Assembly: GCA_041488235.1 (NCBI GenBank)
Contig: JBGPOW010000059.1
Coordinates: forward strand, 1 to 21,361
DNA length: 21,361 nt
Source of the DNA: DP-19 sp041488235
GTDB taxonomy: Bacteria > Desulfobacterota > Binatia > UTPRO1
Direction: 5' to 3'
The translations under genes were made by a program, and so were the position numbers. Each line of letters starts with the position of its first letter. The stretch's first letter is position 1. Of the stretch, positions 6,952 through 15,413 are shown piece by piece. The notes under the pieces are model-generated. The model worked only from the letters and a program-made list of their open reading frames with translations. It ran no database searches and had not been told where the DNA came from.

Positions 6952-8958
6952 ATGGATCGGAGCATCGAGGAGGCGCGCGTAACCGAACGGACGTTCGCTG
7001 CGCGAAGCGCAGTCCGGCCGCACCGCGACGAGTTCGTCGCCAAGGTCGATCATACGATCAGCCGCTCGCAGGAGTATTTTCGTCGCGAGCAGCACGCGAC
7101 CGGCTACTGGCATCGCCCGCTCGAGGCGAATGCCACGATGGACGCCGAGTACATCTTTTTCATGCACTTCATGGGACGGGTGAACGTCGAGCGCCAAGAG
7201 CGCATCGCCGCGCATCTGCTCGCGACGCAGCTCGAGGACGGCAGCTGGGCGCTCTATCCCGACGCGCCCGGGCACCTGTCGAACACGATCGAGGCGTACT
7301 TCGCGTTGAAGCTCGCAGGCAGATCGGCTTCGGATCCCGCGCTCGCGAAAGCGCGGCGGTTCATCCTCGAGCGCGGCGGCGCCGCGAAAGCGGGCGTGTT
7401 CACGCGCATCTTTCTCGCCTACTTCGGGCAGTTTCCGTGGGATGGCGTGCCGACGATGCCGGCCGAGCTGATCCTCTTACCGAATTGGTTCCCCATCAAC
7501 ATCTACGAGATGTCGAGCTGGGCGCGCGGCACCGTGGTTCCGCTCCTCGTGCTGCTCGCGAAACGGCCGTACATCCGCATTCCCGACGACCACGGCGTCG
7601 CCGAGCTGTTCGAGCGGCCACCGACACGAGCCGACTATGCGTTTCGCCGCAGCCGCGACACGTTCTCGTGGCACAATTTCTTCCTCGTCGTCGACAAGAC
7701 GCTGAAGCTTCTCGGGCGCATCCCGGTGACGCCACTACGCTCCCGCGCGCTCGCCGCCGCCGGCGATTGGATCGTCGCGCATCAGGACGTGAACGGCGGC
7801 TGGGGCGGCATCCAGCCCGCGATGGTGAACTCGGTGATGGCGCTGCGCGCCCTCGGTTATGCCGATGACCATCCCGCGGTCGCCAAGGGCATCCAGGCGA
7901 TCGAAGGCTTCGTGATCGAGGAGGGGGACGACCTCTTCTTTCAGCCGTGCGTCTCTCCGACCTGGGACACTGCGCTCGCCGCGAAAGCGCTCCTCGACTC
8001 CGGCACGCCAAGCGATGACCCGGCGCTGCAACGCGCCGCGGAGTGGCTCCTCGAGAACCAGATCTTCGAGGGCGGCGACTGGCAGGTGAAGAACCCCGAT
8101 CTCGAGCCGGGGGGTTGGGCGTTCGAGTTCGCGAACGATTCGTATCCGGACACCGACGACACGGCGGTGATCCTGATGGTGCTGCGACGGATCGCGCTCG
8201 CGGACGAGCGTCGCAAGGCGCACGCGATCCAACGCGGGATGAACTGGACGCTCGGCATGCAGAGCAGGAACGGCGGGTGGGGCGCGTTCGACACCGACAA
8301 TCTGCGCGAGCTCTTCAACAAGATCCCGTTCGCCGACATGGAGGCGATGCTCGATCAGCCGACCGCCGATTTGACCGGTCGTCACCTGGAGCTGATGGGC
8401 GAGTACGGCTACGATCTCGACATGCGTCGCGCCAAGCGCGCGCTCGCGTTCATCCGCCGCACCCAAGAGCCCGACGGCTCGTGGTGGGGACGCTGGGGCG
8501 TCAACTACATCTACGGCACGTGGTCGGTGCTGAGCGGCCTGCGCGCGATCGGCGAGGATCTCCGCCAGCCGTACGTGCGCCGCGCCGTCGCGTGGCTGAA
8601 GAGCCGGCAGAACGACGACGGCGGCTGGGGCGAGACCTGCGACAGCTACCTCGATCCGTCGCTCGCCGGCCGCGGGCCGAGCACGCCGTCGCAAACGGCA
8701 TGGGCCCTCCTCGGCCTCCTTGCCGGCGAGGATGATCTGAGCCGCGAGCTCGTGCGCGGCATCGACTACCTGACGCGCGGCCAGTGCGCAGACGGCACCT
8801 GGGACGAGCTGCACTTCACCGGCACCGGCTTCCCGCGGCACTTCTATCTTCGCTACTACATGTACCGAAACTATTTTCCCCTGATGGCGCTCGGTCTCTT
8901 CCGTGCCCGCGCTGAAGCGGCGGCGTCGGTACGCGAAGCGGAGGCATCGAGCGCATGA
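6952..8958 (+). CDS. shc: Squalene-hopene cyclase
   Basis: The enzyme cyclises squalene to hopene and hopanol, the last step in building the hopanoid skeleton, at the inner membrane face. The product has 668 residues, close to the usual 630-720. The catalytic acid motif DTDD is at D400-D403, preceded by GGWAFEF and SYP as in the family. At least six QW-type motifs are visible, including QLEDGSW, QDVNGGWGG, QSRNGGWGAF, QEPDGSWWGRW, QNDDGGWGE and QCADGTWDE. The C-terminus TGFPRHFYLRYYMYR is also conserved. Upstream in-frame ATGs exist at 6835 and 6910. ATG 6952 is preferred because GGAGGGGAAGGAG (6936-6948) lies just before it, and homology starts later, at DHTISRSQEYF. It is the first gene of an operon; the stop overlaps dxr by ATGA. 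The long leader with terminator-like structures may regulate it. Confidence 0.96.
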   Translation: MDRSIEEARVTERTFAARSAVRPHRDEFVAKVDHTISRSQEYFRREQHATGYWHRPLEANATMDAEYIFFMHFMGRVNVERQERIAAHLLATQLEDGSWALYPDAPGHLSNTIEAYFALKLAGRSASDPALAKARRFILERGGAAKAGVFTRIFLAYFGQFPWDGVPTMPAELILLPNWFPINIYEMSSWARGTVVPLLVLLAKRPYIRIPDDHGVAELFERPPTRADYAFRRSRDTFSWHNFFLVVDKTLKLLGRIPVTPLRSRALAAAGDWIVAHQDVNGGWGGIQPAMVNSVMALRALGYADDHPAVAKGIQAIEGFVIEEGDDLFFQPCVSPTWDTALAAKALLDSGTPSDDPALQRAAEWLLENQIFEGGDWQVKNPDLEPGGWAFEFANDSYPDTDDTAVILMVLRRIALADERRKAHAIQRGMNWTLGMQSRNGGWGAFDTDNLRELFNKIPFADMEAMLDQPTADLTGRHLELMGEYGYDLDMRRAKRALAFIRRTQEPDGSWWGRWGVNYIYGTWSVLSGLRAIGEDLRQPYVRRAVAWLKSRQNDDGGWGETCDSYLDPSLAGRGPSTPSQTAWALLGLLAGEDDLSRELVRGIDYLTRGQCADGTWDELHFTGTGFPRHFYLRYYMYRNYFPLMALGLFRARAEAAASVREAEASSA

Positions 8959-10217
8959 GCGCTGCGACGCGCCACCGCTCGATCGCCCTCCTCGGCGCGA
9001 CCGGATCGGTCGGCGTATCGACGCTGGCGCTCGTCGAACGCTTCCCGGATCGGTTTCGCGCGGTCGCGCTCGCGGCCGGGCGAAACGTCGAGCTGCTCGC
9101 GGAGCAGGTGCGGCGGCACGAGCCCGAGCTGGTATCGGTCGCCGACGAGGCCTCGGCCGCCGAGCTGCGCGCGCGCGTTCCGGGGTACGCCGGAACGATT
9201 CTCGCGGGTGCCGAGGGGCCGCTCGCGGTCGCCACGCATCCGGGCGCCGACATCGTCCTTTCTGCGCTCGTCGGGGCGCTCGGTCTCGAGCCGACGCTCG
9301 CGGCGATCGACGCGGGGAAGGATGTTGCGCTCGCGAACAAAGAAGTGCTCGTCGTCGCCGGCGCGCTCGTCACCCGCGCGGCGCGCGCCCGCGGCGTGCG
9401 CCTGCTACCCGTCGACAGCGAGCACAACGCGATCTTCCAAGCGCTCCATGGTCACAACCCCGCCGAAGTGAGGCGCCTCATTCTCACGGCGTCGGGAGGA
9501 CCGTTCCTTCGCCATACGAGCGCCGAGCTCGCGTCGGTGACGCGCGCCGACGCGCTCAAGCATCCGACCTGGAAAATGGGACCGAAGATCACCATCGACT
9601 CCGCGACGTTGATGAACAAAGGACTCGAGGTGATCGAGGCGCACTGGCTCTTCGACGTCCCGCCGGAGCGCATCGACGTCGTCATCCACCCGCAAAGCAT
9701 CATCCACTCGATGGTGGAGTACATCGACGGCTCGGTGCTGTCGCAGATGGCGGTTCCCGACATGACGATCCCGATCGCCTACGCGCTCGCGTATCCCGAG
9801 CGCCTGCCGCTCATGCACCTCCGCACGCTCGATCTGCCCGCCGCGGGCGATCTGACGTTCGTCGCCCCCGATCGCGAGCGCTTCCCGTGCCTCGACCTGG
9901 CGTACCGGGCACTGCGGACAGGCGGCACGATGCCGGCGGTGCTGAACGCCGCGAACGAGGTCGCGGTCGAGCGCTTCTTGGCGGAGGAGATCGGCTACCG
10001 CGACGTGCCCGCCGTCGTCGCCGCGGTGATGGACGCGCACGCACAAGGTCCCGCCACCGACCTCGCGACGCTCCTCGCGGCCGACGCATGGGCACGCGCG
10101 ACCGCCCGGGCGCTGCAGCCGGACGCGGCGGCGGCACGCACGCGCCAAACGGACGTGCTCGAGAGCGCGCCGCGCGACGAGACGCGCGCCGCGAAAAAGG
10201 TCGCCGTCGCTCCCTGA
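8955..10217 (+). CDS. dxr: 1-deoxy-D-xylulose 5-phosphate reductoisomerase
   Basis: Dxr (IspC) converts 1-deoxy-D-xylulose 5-phosphate to 2-C-methyl-D-erythritol 4-phosphate with NADPH, the first committed step of the MEP isoprenoid pathway. The 420 residues include the NADPH-binding loop GATGSVG (14-20), ALANKEVLVVAG, the metal ligands D154 and E156 in PVDSEHNAIFQAL, the substrate loop HPTWKMGPKITIDSATLMNK, and the third metal ligand E225 in NKGLEVIEAHWLF. The length is normal apart from a charged C-terminal tail of about 35 residues. ATG 8955 overlaps the shc stop in ATGA. Dxr usually sits beside ispU/uppS, cdsA and rseP; here it is inside the hopanoid operon, which suggests precursor supply is co-expressed with squalene use. 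Whether a second dxr exists elsewhere cannot be seen. Confidence 0.96.
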   Translation: MSAATRHRSIALLGATGSVGVSTLALVERFPDRFRAVALAAGRNVELLAEQVRRHEPELVSVADEASAAELRARVPGYAGTILAGAEGPLAVATHPGADIVLSALVGALGLEPTLAAIDAGKDVALANKEVLVVAGALVTRAARARGVRLLPVDSEHNAIFQALHGHNPAEVRRLILTASGGPFLRHTSAELASVTRADALKHPTWKMGPKITIDSATLMNKGLEVIEAHWLFDVPPERIDVVIHPQSIIHSMVEYIDGSVLSQMAVPDMTIPIAYALAYPERLPLMHLRTLDLPAAGDLTFVAPDRERFPCLDLAYRALRTGGTMPAVLNAANEVAVERFLAEEIGYRDVPAVVAAVMDAHAQGPATDLATLLAADAWARATARALQPDAAAARTRQTDVLESAPRDETRAAKKVAVAP

Positions 10218-10249
10218 AGGATCGTCACGGACGTGGTCACTTTCTGCTG

Positions 10250-11161
10250 ATGGATGCGCTTTCCACCGCCGCTGCCGCGCCGAACTTCGAGATCGGAGTC
10301 GACGGGCCGTCGCCTTCCGTCAGCGCCGCGTTCCGCGAGTGCGAGCGCATCGCACGCGCGCACTACGAGAACTTCACCCTCGGATCGCGCCTCCTGCCGC
10401 GAAGGCTGCGTCGCCACATCGCGGCGATGTACGCTTTTGCGCGCACGGCCGACGATTTCGCCGACGAGGACCCCGACCGCGAGCGCGCGCTGCGCTCTCT
10501 CGACGCGTGGGAGCGCGAGCTCGAGGCCTGCTTCGTCGCCAGACCGCGCCATCCGATCTTCGTCGCGCTCGCCGAGACGGTGCGCGAGTTCGCGATTCCG
10601 ATCGAGCCGTTCCGCCGGCTCCTCACCGCGTTTCGGATGGACGTCGCGTTCCGCGGCTTCGCCACGTTCGACGAGCTGCGACACTACTGCGTGCACTCCG
10701 CGAATCCCGTCGGCCATCTCGTCCTGTATCTCTTCGGCTACGGCGATCCCGAACGCCAAGCGCGTGCCGACGATATCTGCACGGCGTTGCAGCTGACGAA
10801 CTTCTGGCAGGATCTGGCGATCGATCTCGAAAAAGGTCGCGTCTATCTGCCGCGTGAGGACATGGCGCGCTTCGGCTACCGAGTAGAAGATTTGCGGCGG
10901 CACGCGGTCACGCCGGCGTTCCGCGCGCTCATGGCCTTCGAATGCACGCGCACGCGCGAGCTTTTCCACCGCGGGCTACCGCTCGCGGCGATGCTCGAGC
11001 GCGGCCGCGGGCGCGAGGTGCGCCTCTTCGCCGGCGGCGGTCTCGCGATCCTCGATCGCTTGCAGGCAGTCGACTACGACGTGTTCAGCGCCCGCCCGAC
11101 GCTCTCCCGCTGGGCGAAGGTCGCGCTCGTCGCGCGCACGTTCCTCGGAGGCGGTCGATGA
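10250..11161 (+). CDS. hpnC: Squalene/phytoene synthase family protein HpnC (hydroxysqualene synthase)
   Basis: HpnC converts presqualene diphosphate to hydroxysqualene in the three-enzyme HpnCDE route. The 303-residue protein is a class I head-to-head prenyl synthase. It has two aspartate-rich motifs, DDFAD (68-72) after YAFARTA, and DLAID (188-192) in QLTNFWQDLAIDLEKGR, which bind magnesium and diphosphate. NFWQD in the second motif, rather than NILRD, and the position first of the pair favour HpnC over HpnD. The start ATG 10250 has no clear Shine-Dalgarno sequence and lies 32 bases after dxr, the only real gap in the operon. The stop overlaps hpnD by ATGA. Which of the pair does which half-reaction is assigned by gene order and motif resemblance only. 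Confidence 0.88.
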   Translation: MDALSTAAAAPNFEIGVDGPSPSVSAAFRECERIARAHYENFTLGSRLLPRRLRRHIAAMYAFARTADDFADEDPDRERALRSLDAWERELEACFVARPRHPIFVALAETVREFAIPIEPFRRLLTAFRMDVAFRGFATFDELRHYCVHSANPVGHLVLYLFGYGDPERQARADDICTALQLTNFWQDLAIDLEKGRVYLPREDMARFGYRVEDLRRHAVTPAFRALMAFECTRTRELFHRGLPLAAMLERGRGREVRLFAGGGLAILDRLQAVDYDVFSARPTLSRWAKVALVARTFLGGGR

Positions 11162-12093
11162 CGAGCGTCGCGTCGTCGACGGTCGGCGAGTGGCGTGGAC
11201 GCGAAGATCTGCGCGCCGCGTCCGTTGCGGCGCCGGGACATCCGCCGACGCTCGACGCGGCGTACGCGGAGTGCGAGCGCATCGCGCGCGCCAGCTCGAG
11301 CAGCTTCACGCTGGCGTTTCACCTGCTGCCGCATGATCGCCGCCGCGCCCTCGCCGCGCTGTACGCCTACTGCCGGATCGTCGACGACGCCGCCGACGAG
11401 GGTCGCGATGCACGTGCAACGCTCGCGGTGTGGCGCGCCGAGCTGGAGCGCCTCCGCGACGGCGCATCGACGCATCCAGTCGCGGTCGCCCTCGCCGATG
11501 CGGTGCAACGCTTCGCGGTGCCGACGCAGCACCTCGCTGACATCCTGACCGGCGTCGAGATGGATCTGACGCCGGGTACGTACGAGACCTTCGATGAGCT
11601 GCGCGGCTACTGTTACCACGTGGCCGCCGCCGTCGGTCTCGCGGCGCTGCCGATCTTCGGCTGCCGCGACCTTCGCAGCCGCGCCTATGCCGAGGCGCTC
11701 GGCGTGGCGTTGCAGCTGACGAACATCCTGCGCGACGTCGCCGAGGACGCCGAGCGCGGCCGCATCTACCTGCCGCGCGAGGACCTGCGCCGCTTCGGCT
11801 ATCGCGAACGCGATCTGCTCACCCACACGCGCAACGATCCGTGGCGTGCGCTCGTCGCGTTCGAAGTGGAGCGGGCGCGCGGCTTCTACCGCGCGGCGCG
11901 CGCCAGCATCGCCGCCCGCGACCGCCGCGCGCTCGTCGCCGCGGAGAGCATGCGGCTCGTGTACCAGCGCCTCCTCGCGCGCGTCGCCGCCGATCCCGAC
12001 GCGGTCTTCGGACCGCGCGTCGGCGTGCCGCTCGTCGAGAAGGCGCTCTGCGCGCTCGCGGCGTGGCTGCGCGCGCGGAGCGGAAGGCGATGA
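11158..12093 (+). CDS. hpnD: Presqualene diphosphate synthase HpnD
   Basis: HpnD condenses two farnesyl diphosphates into presqualene diphosphate. The protein has 311 residues and is a paralogue of HpnC; the two share segments around ECERIAR and FTL..LLP in the N-terminal region. The aspartate-rich motifs are DDAAD (76-80) after YAYCRIV, and DVAED (193-197) in QLTNILRDVAEDAERGR followed by IYLPREDLRRFGY. The NILRDVAED form is typical of HpnD and phytoene synthases. A phytoene synthase role is unlikely because the neighbours are hopanoid genes and no carotenoid gene is present. ATG 11158 overlaps the hpnC stop and the end overlaps hpnE, both as ATGA, so translation is likely coupled. Confidence 0.9.
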   Translation: MTSVASSTVGEWRGREDLRAASVAAPGHPPTLDAAYAECERIARASSSSFTLAFHLLPHDRRRALAALYAYCRIVDDAADEGRDARATLAVWRAELERLRDGASTHPVAVALADAVQRFAVPTQHLADILTGVEMDLTPGTYETFDELRGYCYHVAAAVGLAALPIFGCRDLRSRAYAEALGVALQLTNILRDVAEDAERGRIYLPREDLRRFGYRERDLLTHTRNDPWRALVAFEVERARGFYRAARASIAARDRRALVAAESMRLVYQRLLARVAADPDAVFGPRVGVPLVEKALCALAAWLRARSGRR

Positions 12094-13472
12094 GCGACGT
12101 CATCGTCATCGGCGGCGGCTTCGCCGGACTCGCCGCGGGGGTCGCGCTCGCGGCCGACGGCGTGCGCGTCACGGTGCTGGAGAAGCGCCCGTTCCTCGGC
12201 GGCCGCGCCTACTCCTACACCGACGCGGCGACGGGCGAGACGATCGACAACGGCCAGCACGCGATGATGGGCTGCTACCATCACATGTTCCGCTTCCTCG
12301 CCCGCATCGGCGCGACCGACAAGCTCGCGATCCAAACCGGCCTGCGGGTGCCGATGCTCGACGCGGAGCGCGGGCGCGGCGTGATCGCCTGTCCGGCGCT
12401 GCCGAATCCGCTGCACATGGCGGCCGGCGTCCTCGGATATCGACTGCTCGATCGCAGCGACCGGCTGCGCGCGCTCGTCGGCGGGCTGCGGCTCTTGGCG
12501 ATGAAACGCCGCCGCGACCCGCGTCTCAGGACGCTCACCGTCGACGCCGCGCTCGATTTGCTCGGGCAGTCGCCGGCCTCGCGGCGCGCGTTTTGGCATC
12601 CGGTCGCGATTGCCACGTTGAACGAGGACCCAGCGCTCGCGTCCGCGGATCTCCTTGCCGAGGTGATGGTGCGGGCGTTTTTCTCCGGCAAGGAGAACGC
12701 GCGCTTCGTGCTCGCGCGGGTCGGCCTCTCCGATCTCTATACCGTCGACGCGCGCCGCTTCATCGAGGAGCGCGGCGGCACCGTCGAGACCAAGGCGCAC
12801 GTCGTCGGCATCGGCGTCCGCGCCGGCGAGGTGAGCCATCTCGATTTGCGCGACGGCCGGCGCTTGACGGCGCACGCCTACGTGAGCGCCGTGCCGCCGC
12901 AGGGACTCTTTCCCATTCTACCACTCACCGTGCGTCGTGAGCTGCCGGCGCTCGGCGCCATCGAGCGCCTCGTGAGCTCGCCGATCGTCTCGACGCACGT
13001 GTGGTTCGACCGGCCGCTGCTCGACGACGACTTCGTCGGGTTCGTCGGCACGCAGACGCACTGGTGCTTCAATCGCGACAAGATCACCGGGCGCGACGCG
13101 CGCGGGGGCAGCTATCTGACGTTCGTCAGCTCGGGAGCGCGGGCGATCGTCGACCTCGAGGCGGACGCGATCGTCGCCGCGACGCTCGCCGACGTGCGAC
13201 GTCTCCTGCCCGGCGCCGCAAGCGCGACGGTGCTGCATACGCAAGTGGTGAAGGAGAAGTTCGCGACCATGTCGCCGACGGTCGAGGCGGAGCGTCTCCG
13301 CCCGACGGCGGCGACGCCGATTTCCAACTTGTTCTTGGCAGGCGATTGGACGGCGACGGGGCTGCCCGCGACGATCGAGAGCGCGGTTGCGAGCGGGCAC
13401 GAGGCCGCCGCGCTGGCGGCGTGCGTCGCGGCTGAAGGAGCGCGGCGCGTGGAGTCGCGGGTCGCGAGTTGA
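12090..13472 (+). CDS. hpnE: Hydroxysqualene dehydroxylase HpnE (FAD-dependent, squalene-associated)
   Basis: HpnE reduces hydroxysqualene to squalene and completes the HpnCDE route. The 460 residues start with the FAD-binding motif VIVIGGGFAGLAAG (G8-G13), followed by VLEKRPFLGGRAYSY and DNGQHAMMG, as in amine-oxidase or phytoene-desaturase-like flavoproteins of the HpnE group. The C-terminal flavin segment NLFLAGDWTATGLPATIE is intact. The length is normal. ATG 12090 overlaps the hpnD stop, with GGAAGG (12082-12087) just upstream. It is the last gene of the operon core; a 109-base gap with a 6-bp hairpin (13540-13556, no T tract) separates it from yjbQ. Confidence 0.93.
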   Translation: MSDVIVIGGGFAGLAAGVALAADGVRVTVLEKRPFLGGRAYSYTDAATGETIDNGQHAMMGCYHHMFRFLARIGATDKLAIQTGLRVPMLDAERGRGVIACPALPNPLHMAAGVLGYRLLDRSDRLRALVGGLRLLAMKRRRDPRLRTLTVDAALDLLGQSPASRRAFWHPVAIATLNEDPALASADLLAEVMVRAFFSGKENARFVLARVGLSDLYTVDARRFIEERGGTVETKAHVVGIGVRAGEVSHLDLRDGRRLTAHAYVSAVPPQGLFPILPLTVRRELPALGAIERLVSSPIVSTHVWFDRPLLDDDFVGFVGTQTHWCFNRDKITGRDARGGSYLTFVSSGARAIVDLEADAIVAATLADVRRLLPGAASATVLHTQVVKEKFATMSPTVEAERLRPTAATPISNLFLAGDWTATGLPATIESAVASGHEAAALAACVAAEGARRVESRVAS

Positions 13473-13581
13473 ACGTGGCTCGCACGGCAAGTGACCATGG
13501 ACGACTGGCAGGGCTGAGGGCGTCGCGTTCGGGGGAGCGCACGGCACGAGGCCGTGAACGGAACAGCGAAAGGGAGGGCGA

Positions 13582-14085
13582 ATGAGCACAGACATGCAAC
13601 AATCAACGGTGGCCTGGCACGGCAACGGTACGAACGGCGCGCGCGCGGCACGCTCCGGGGTCGTCGTCCACCGATTGGACATCGAGACCACGAAGCGCGT
13701 CGAGATCCGCGATCTGACCGAGCTCATCGCAGAGATCGTGCGTAGCGCCGGCATCGAAGCGGGACTCGTCACGCTGAGCTCGATGCACACGACGACGGCG
13801 ATCTTCATCAACGAGCCGCAGTCGGCGCTGCTCGAGGACATCGAGCACCTGCTCGAGCGCCTCGCGCCGCGCGCCGAGGACTGGAAGCACAACGACCCGC
13901 GCTATTCGGATTGCGATCGGCAGAACGCCGACGCGCACCTGCGCGCGATCGTTCTCGGCAGCAGCGTTACCGTGCAGGTCGCCGACGGCGCGCTCACGAT
14001 GGGCCAATGGCAGCGCATCCTCATGGCCGAGCTCGACGGCCCGCGCACCCGCCAGCTGGTGCTACAGATCCTCGCCCCTCGCTAG
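13582..14085 (+). CDS. yjbQ: YjbQ/UPF0047 family protein
   Basis: The family is a small, widely conserved beta-fold protein; E. coli YjbQ has weak thiamine-phosphate synthase activity, but its true role is not settled. The 167 residues contain HTTTAIFINEPQ, an acidic DWKHNDPRY segment, NADAHLRAIVLGSS and the late MGQWQRILMAELDGPR, which match the family histidines and the GxWQ...ELDGPR signature. The first 30 residues are a non-conserved extension. ATG 13582 has AGGGAGGG (13571-13578) upstream. It may be the last gene of the hopanoid transcript or have its own promoter. Its TAG stop overlaps the bioF stop on the other strand. Confidence 0.88.
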   Translation: MSTDMQQSTVAWHGNGTNGARAARSGVVVHRLDIETTKRVEIRDLTELIAEIVRSAGIEAGLVTLSSMHTTTAIFINEPQSALLEDIEHLLERLAPRAEDWKHNDPRYSDCDRQNADAHLRAIVLGSSVTVQVADGALTMGQWQRILMAELDGPRTRQLVLQILAPR

Positions 14086-15248
14086 CGGGCGCCGGTGACC
14101 CGGCGCAACGCCGCGAATGCGTTCGCGGCGTGCGCCAGGTCGTCGTCGTCGTGGGTCGCCATCAGCGTGACGCGCAGCCGCGCCGTTCCAGGCGGCACCG
14201 TCGGCGGGCGGATCGCCTGCACGAAGACGCCGTGCTCGAGAAGAGCGCGCGAGGAGCGCAGGGCCGCGGCGCTGTCGCCGACGATCACCGGCAAGATCGG
14301 TCCCTCTCCGGGGGGAACGCGTAGGCCGAGGTCACCGAGTCGCGCACGCAGGTCGGCGCTCGTGCGCAGCAGCCGTGCGCGCCGCTCCGGCTCGCGCGTG
14401 ACGACGTCGAGCGCCGCCGCGGCCGCCGCGACGATCGGTGGCGCGAGCGCCGTCGTGTAGATGAAGCTGCGCGCGCGGTTCACGAGCAGATCCACGATTT
14501 CGCGCGCGGCGGCGACGAAGGCGCCCGCGCAGCCGAGCGCTTTCCCGAGCGTGCCCATTTGCACCGTCACGCGACCGCGCACACCGAGCGCCTCGACGAG
14601 GCCCGCGCCGCTTGCGCCGAAAACGCCCGTTGCGTGCGCCTCGTCGACCATGACCATTGCGCCGTGCGCCTCGGCGATGTCGCAGATCGCCGCCAGCGGT
14701 GCGTGATCGCCGTCCATGCTGAACACCGAGTCGGTGACGATCAGGCGTCGCCGGGCACTCGATGCCGCAACGGCGTGCGCGAGCGTCGCCGCGTCACGGT
14801 GCGGGTACACGTGCACCGCCGCGCCCGAGAGGCGGCAGCCGTCGATGATGCTGGCGTGATTCAACGCGTCGCTGAAGACGGCGTCGCCGCGTCCGACGAG
14901 CGTCGTGATGACACCGATGTTCGCGTGGTAGCCGGACGGAAAGAGCAGCGCCGCCTCGGTGCCCTCGAGCGCCGCGAGTCGCTCCTCGAGTGCCGCGTGG
15001 AGCGCCAACGAGCCCGAGATCAGTCGCGACGCGCCGGCCCCCACGCCGTACTCGCGCGCGGCGCGCGCCGCCGCCTCGGCGAGCACCGGATGGTTGGCGA
15101 GACCGAGATAGTTGTTGGAACAGAGAAGGAGTGCGCGTCGCCCGTCGATCGTCACCCACCTGTCGACGGCGCCCTCGATGCGGCGAAGCTCGCGCCAGAG
15201 CCCGGCGGCGCGGATCTGCTCGAGTTCATCGTGCGTGTGATCGTTCAT
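14082..15248 (-). CDS. bioF: 8-amino-7-oxononanoate synthase (BioF-like alpha-oxoamine synthase)
   Basis: BioF condenses pimeloyl-thioester and L-alanine to 8-amino-7-oxononanoate in biotin synthesis, using PLP. The 388 residues show LCSNNYLGLANHP, GAGASRLISGS, SVFSMDGDHAPL, the PLP-binding D202 and H205 in VDEAHATGVFG, and Schiff-base lysine K236 in MGTLGKALGC. IRPPTVPPGTARLRVTLMA near the end favours BioF over the sister enzyme 2-amino-3-ketobutyrate CoA ligase. No other bio gene is present, so another alpha-oxoamine synthase role cannot be excluded. ATG is at 15246-15248, with GGAGGG (complement of 15258-15263) upstream. It is divergent from the third TMTC-like gene and convergent with yjbQ. 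Confidence 0.88.
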   Translation of the reverse strand: MNDHTHDELEQIRAAGLWRELRRIEGAVDRWVTIDGRRALLLCSNNYLGLANHPVLAEAAARAAREYGVGAGASRLISGSLALHAALEERLAALEGTEAALLFPSGYHANIGVITTLVGRGDAVFSDALNHASIIDGCRLSGAAVHVYPHRDAATLAHAVAASSARRRLIVTDSVFSMDGDHAPLAAICDIAEAHGAMVMVDEAHATGVFGASGAGLVEALGVRGRVTVQMGTLGKALGCAGAFVAAAREIVDLLVNRARSFIYTTALAPPIVAAAAAALDVVTREPERRARLLRTSADLRARLGDLGLRVPPGEGPILPVIVGDSAAALRSSRALLEHGVFVQAIRPPTVPPGTARLRVTLMATHDDDDLAHAANAFAALRRVTGAR

Positions 15249-15265
15249 GAGTGCGGACCCTCCGG

Positions 15266-15295
15266 CCGATAGAGGTCTGCGGTAGGCGCTGTCAA
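15266..15295 (-). promoter_or_regulatory. Possible sigma70-type promoter of bioF
   Basis: On the minus strand a perfect TTGACA (15295-15290) lies 18 bases from TATCGG (15271-15266). The predicted start would be near 15259, leaving a leader of about 11 bases that only just includes the Shine-Dalgarno run. The short leader is a weakness of this call. Confidence 0.45.
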
Positions 15296-15362
15296 ACGGA
15301 CGGATTGCGCGGCGACATCCGGGGCCCGGACCTTGGAGGAGGTGCCGCTGCCATGATCGCGG

Positions 15363-15389
15363 GGTGGCCGCGGTGCCTGCGCGGCCACC
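15363..15389. repeat. 9-bp perfect inverted repeat before the third TMTC-like gene
   Basis: GGTGGCCGC (15363-15371) and GCGGCCACC (15381-15389) are exact reverse complements with a 9-base spacer. It lies between divergent bioF and the TMTC-like gene, and touches the upstream in-frame ATG at 15390. It could be an operator or a translation-blocking hairpin; no T tract follows. Confidence 0.5.
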
Positions 15390-15413
15390 ATGCTATGGAG
15401 TCGCCGCGGACCC

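Noticed and set aside
8903..10249. Long N-terminal extension of hpnC
   Set aside because: The frame is open through dxr, but the translation is arginine-rich shadow; HpnC homology begins after ATG 10250.
11158..12093. HpnD-like gene as a carotenoid phytoene synthase
   Set aside because: Motifs alone allow it, but the flanking hpnC, hpnE and shc and the absence of carotenoid genes favour the hopanoid route.
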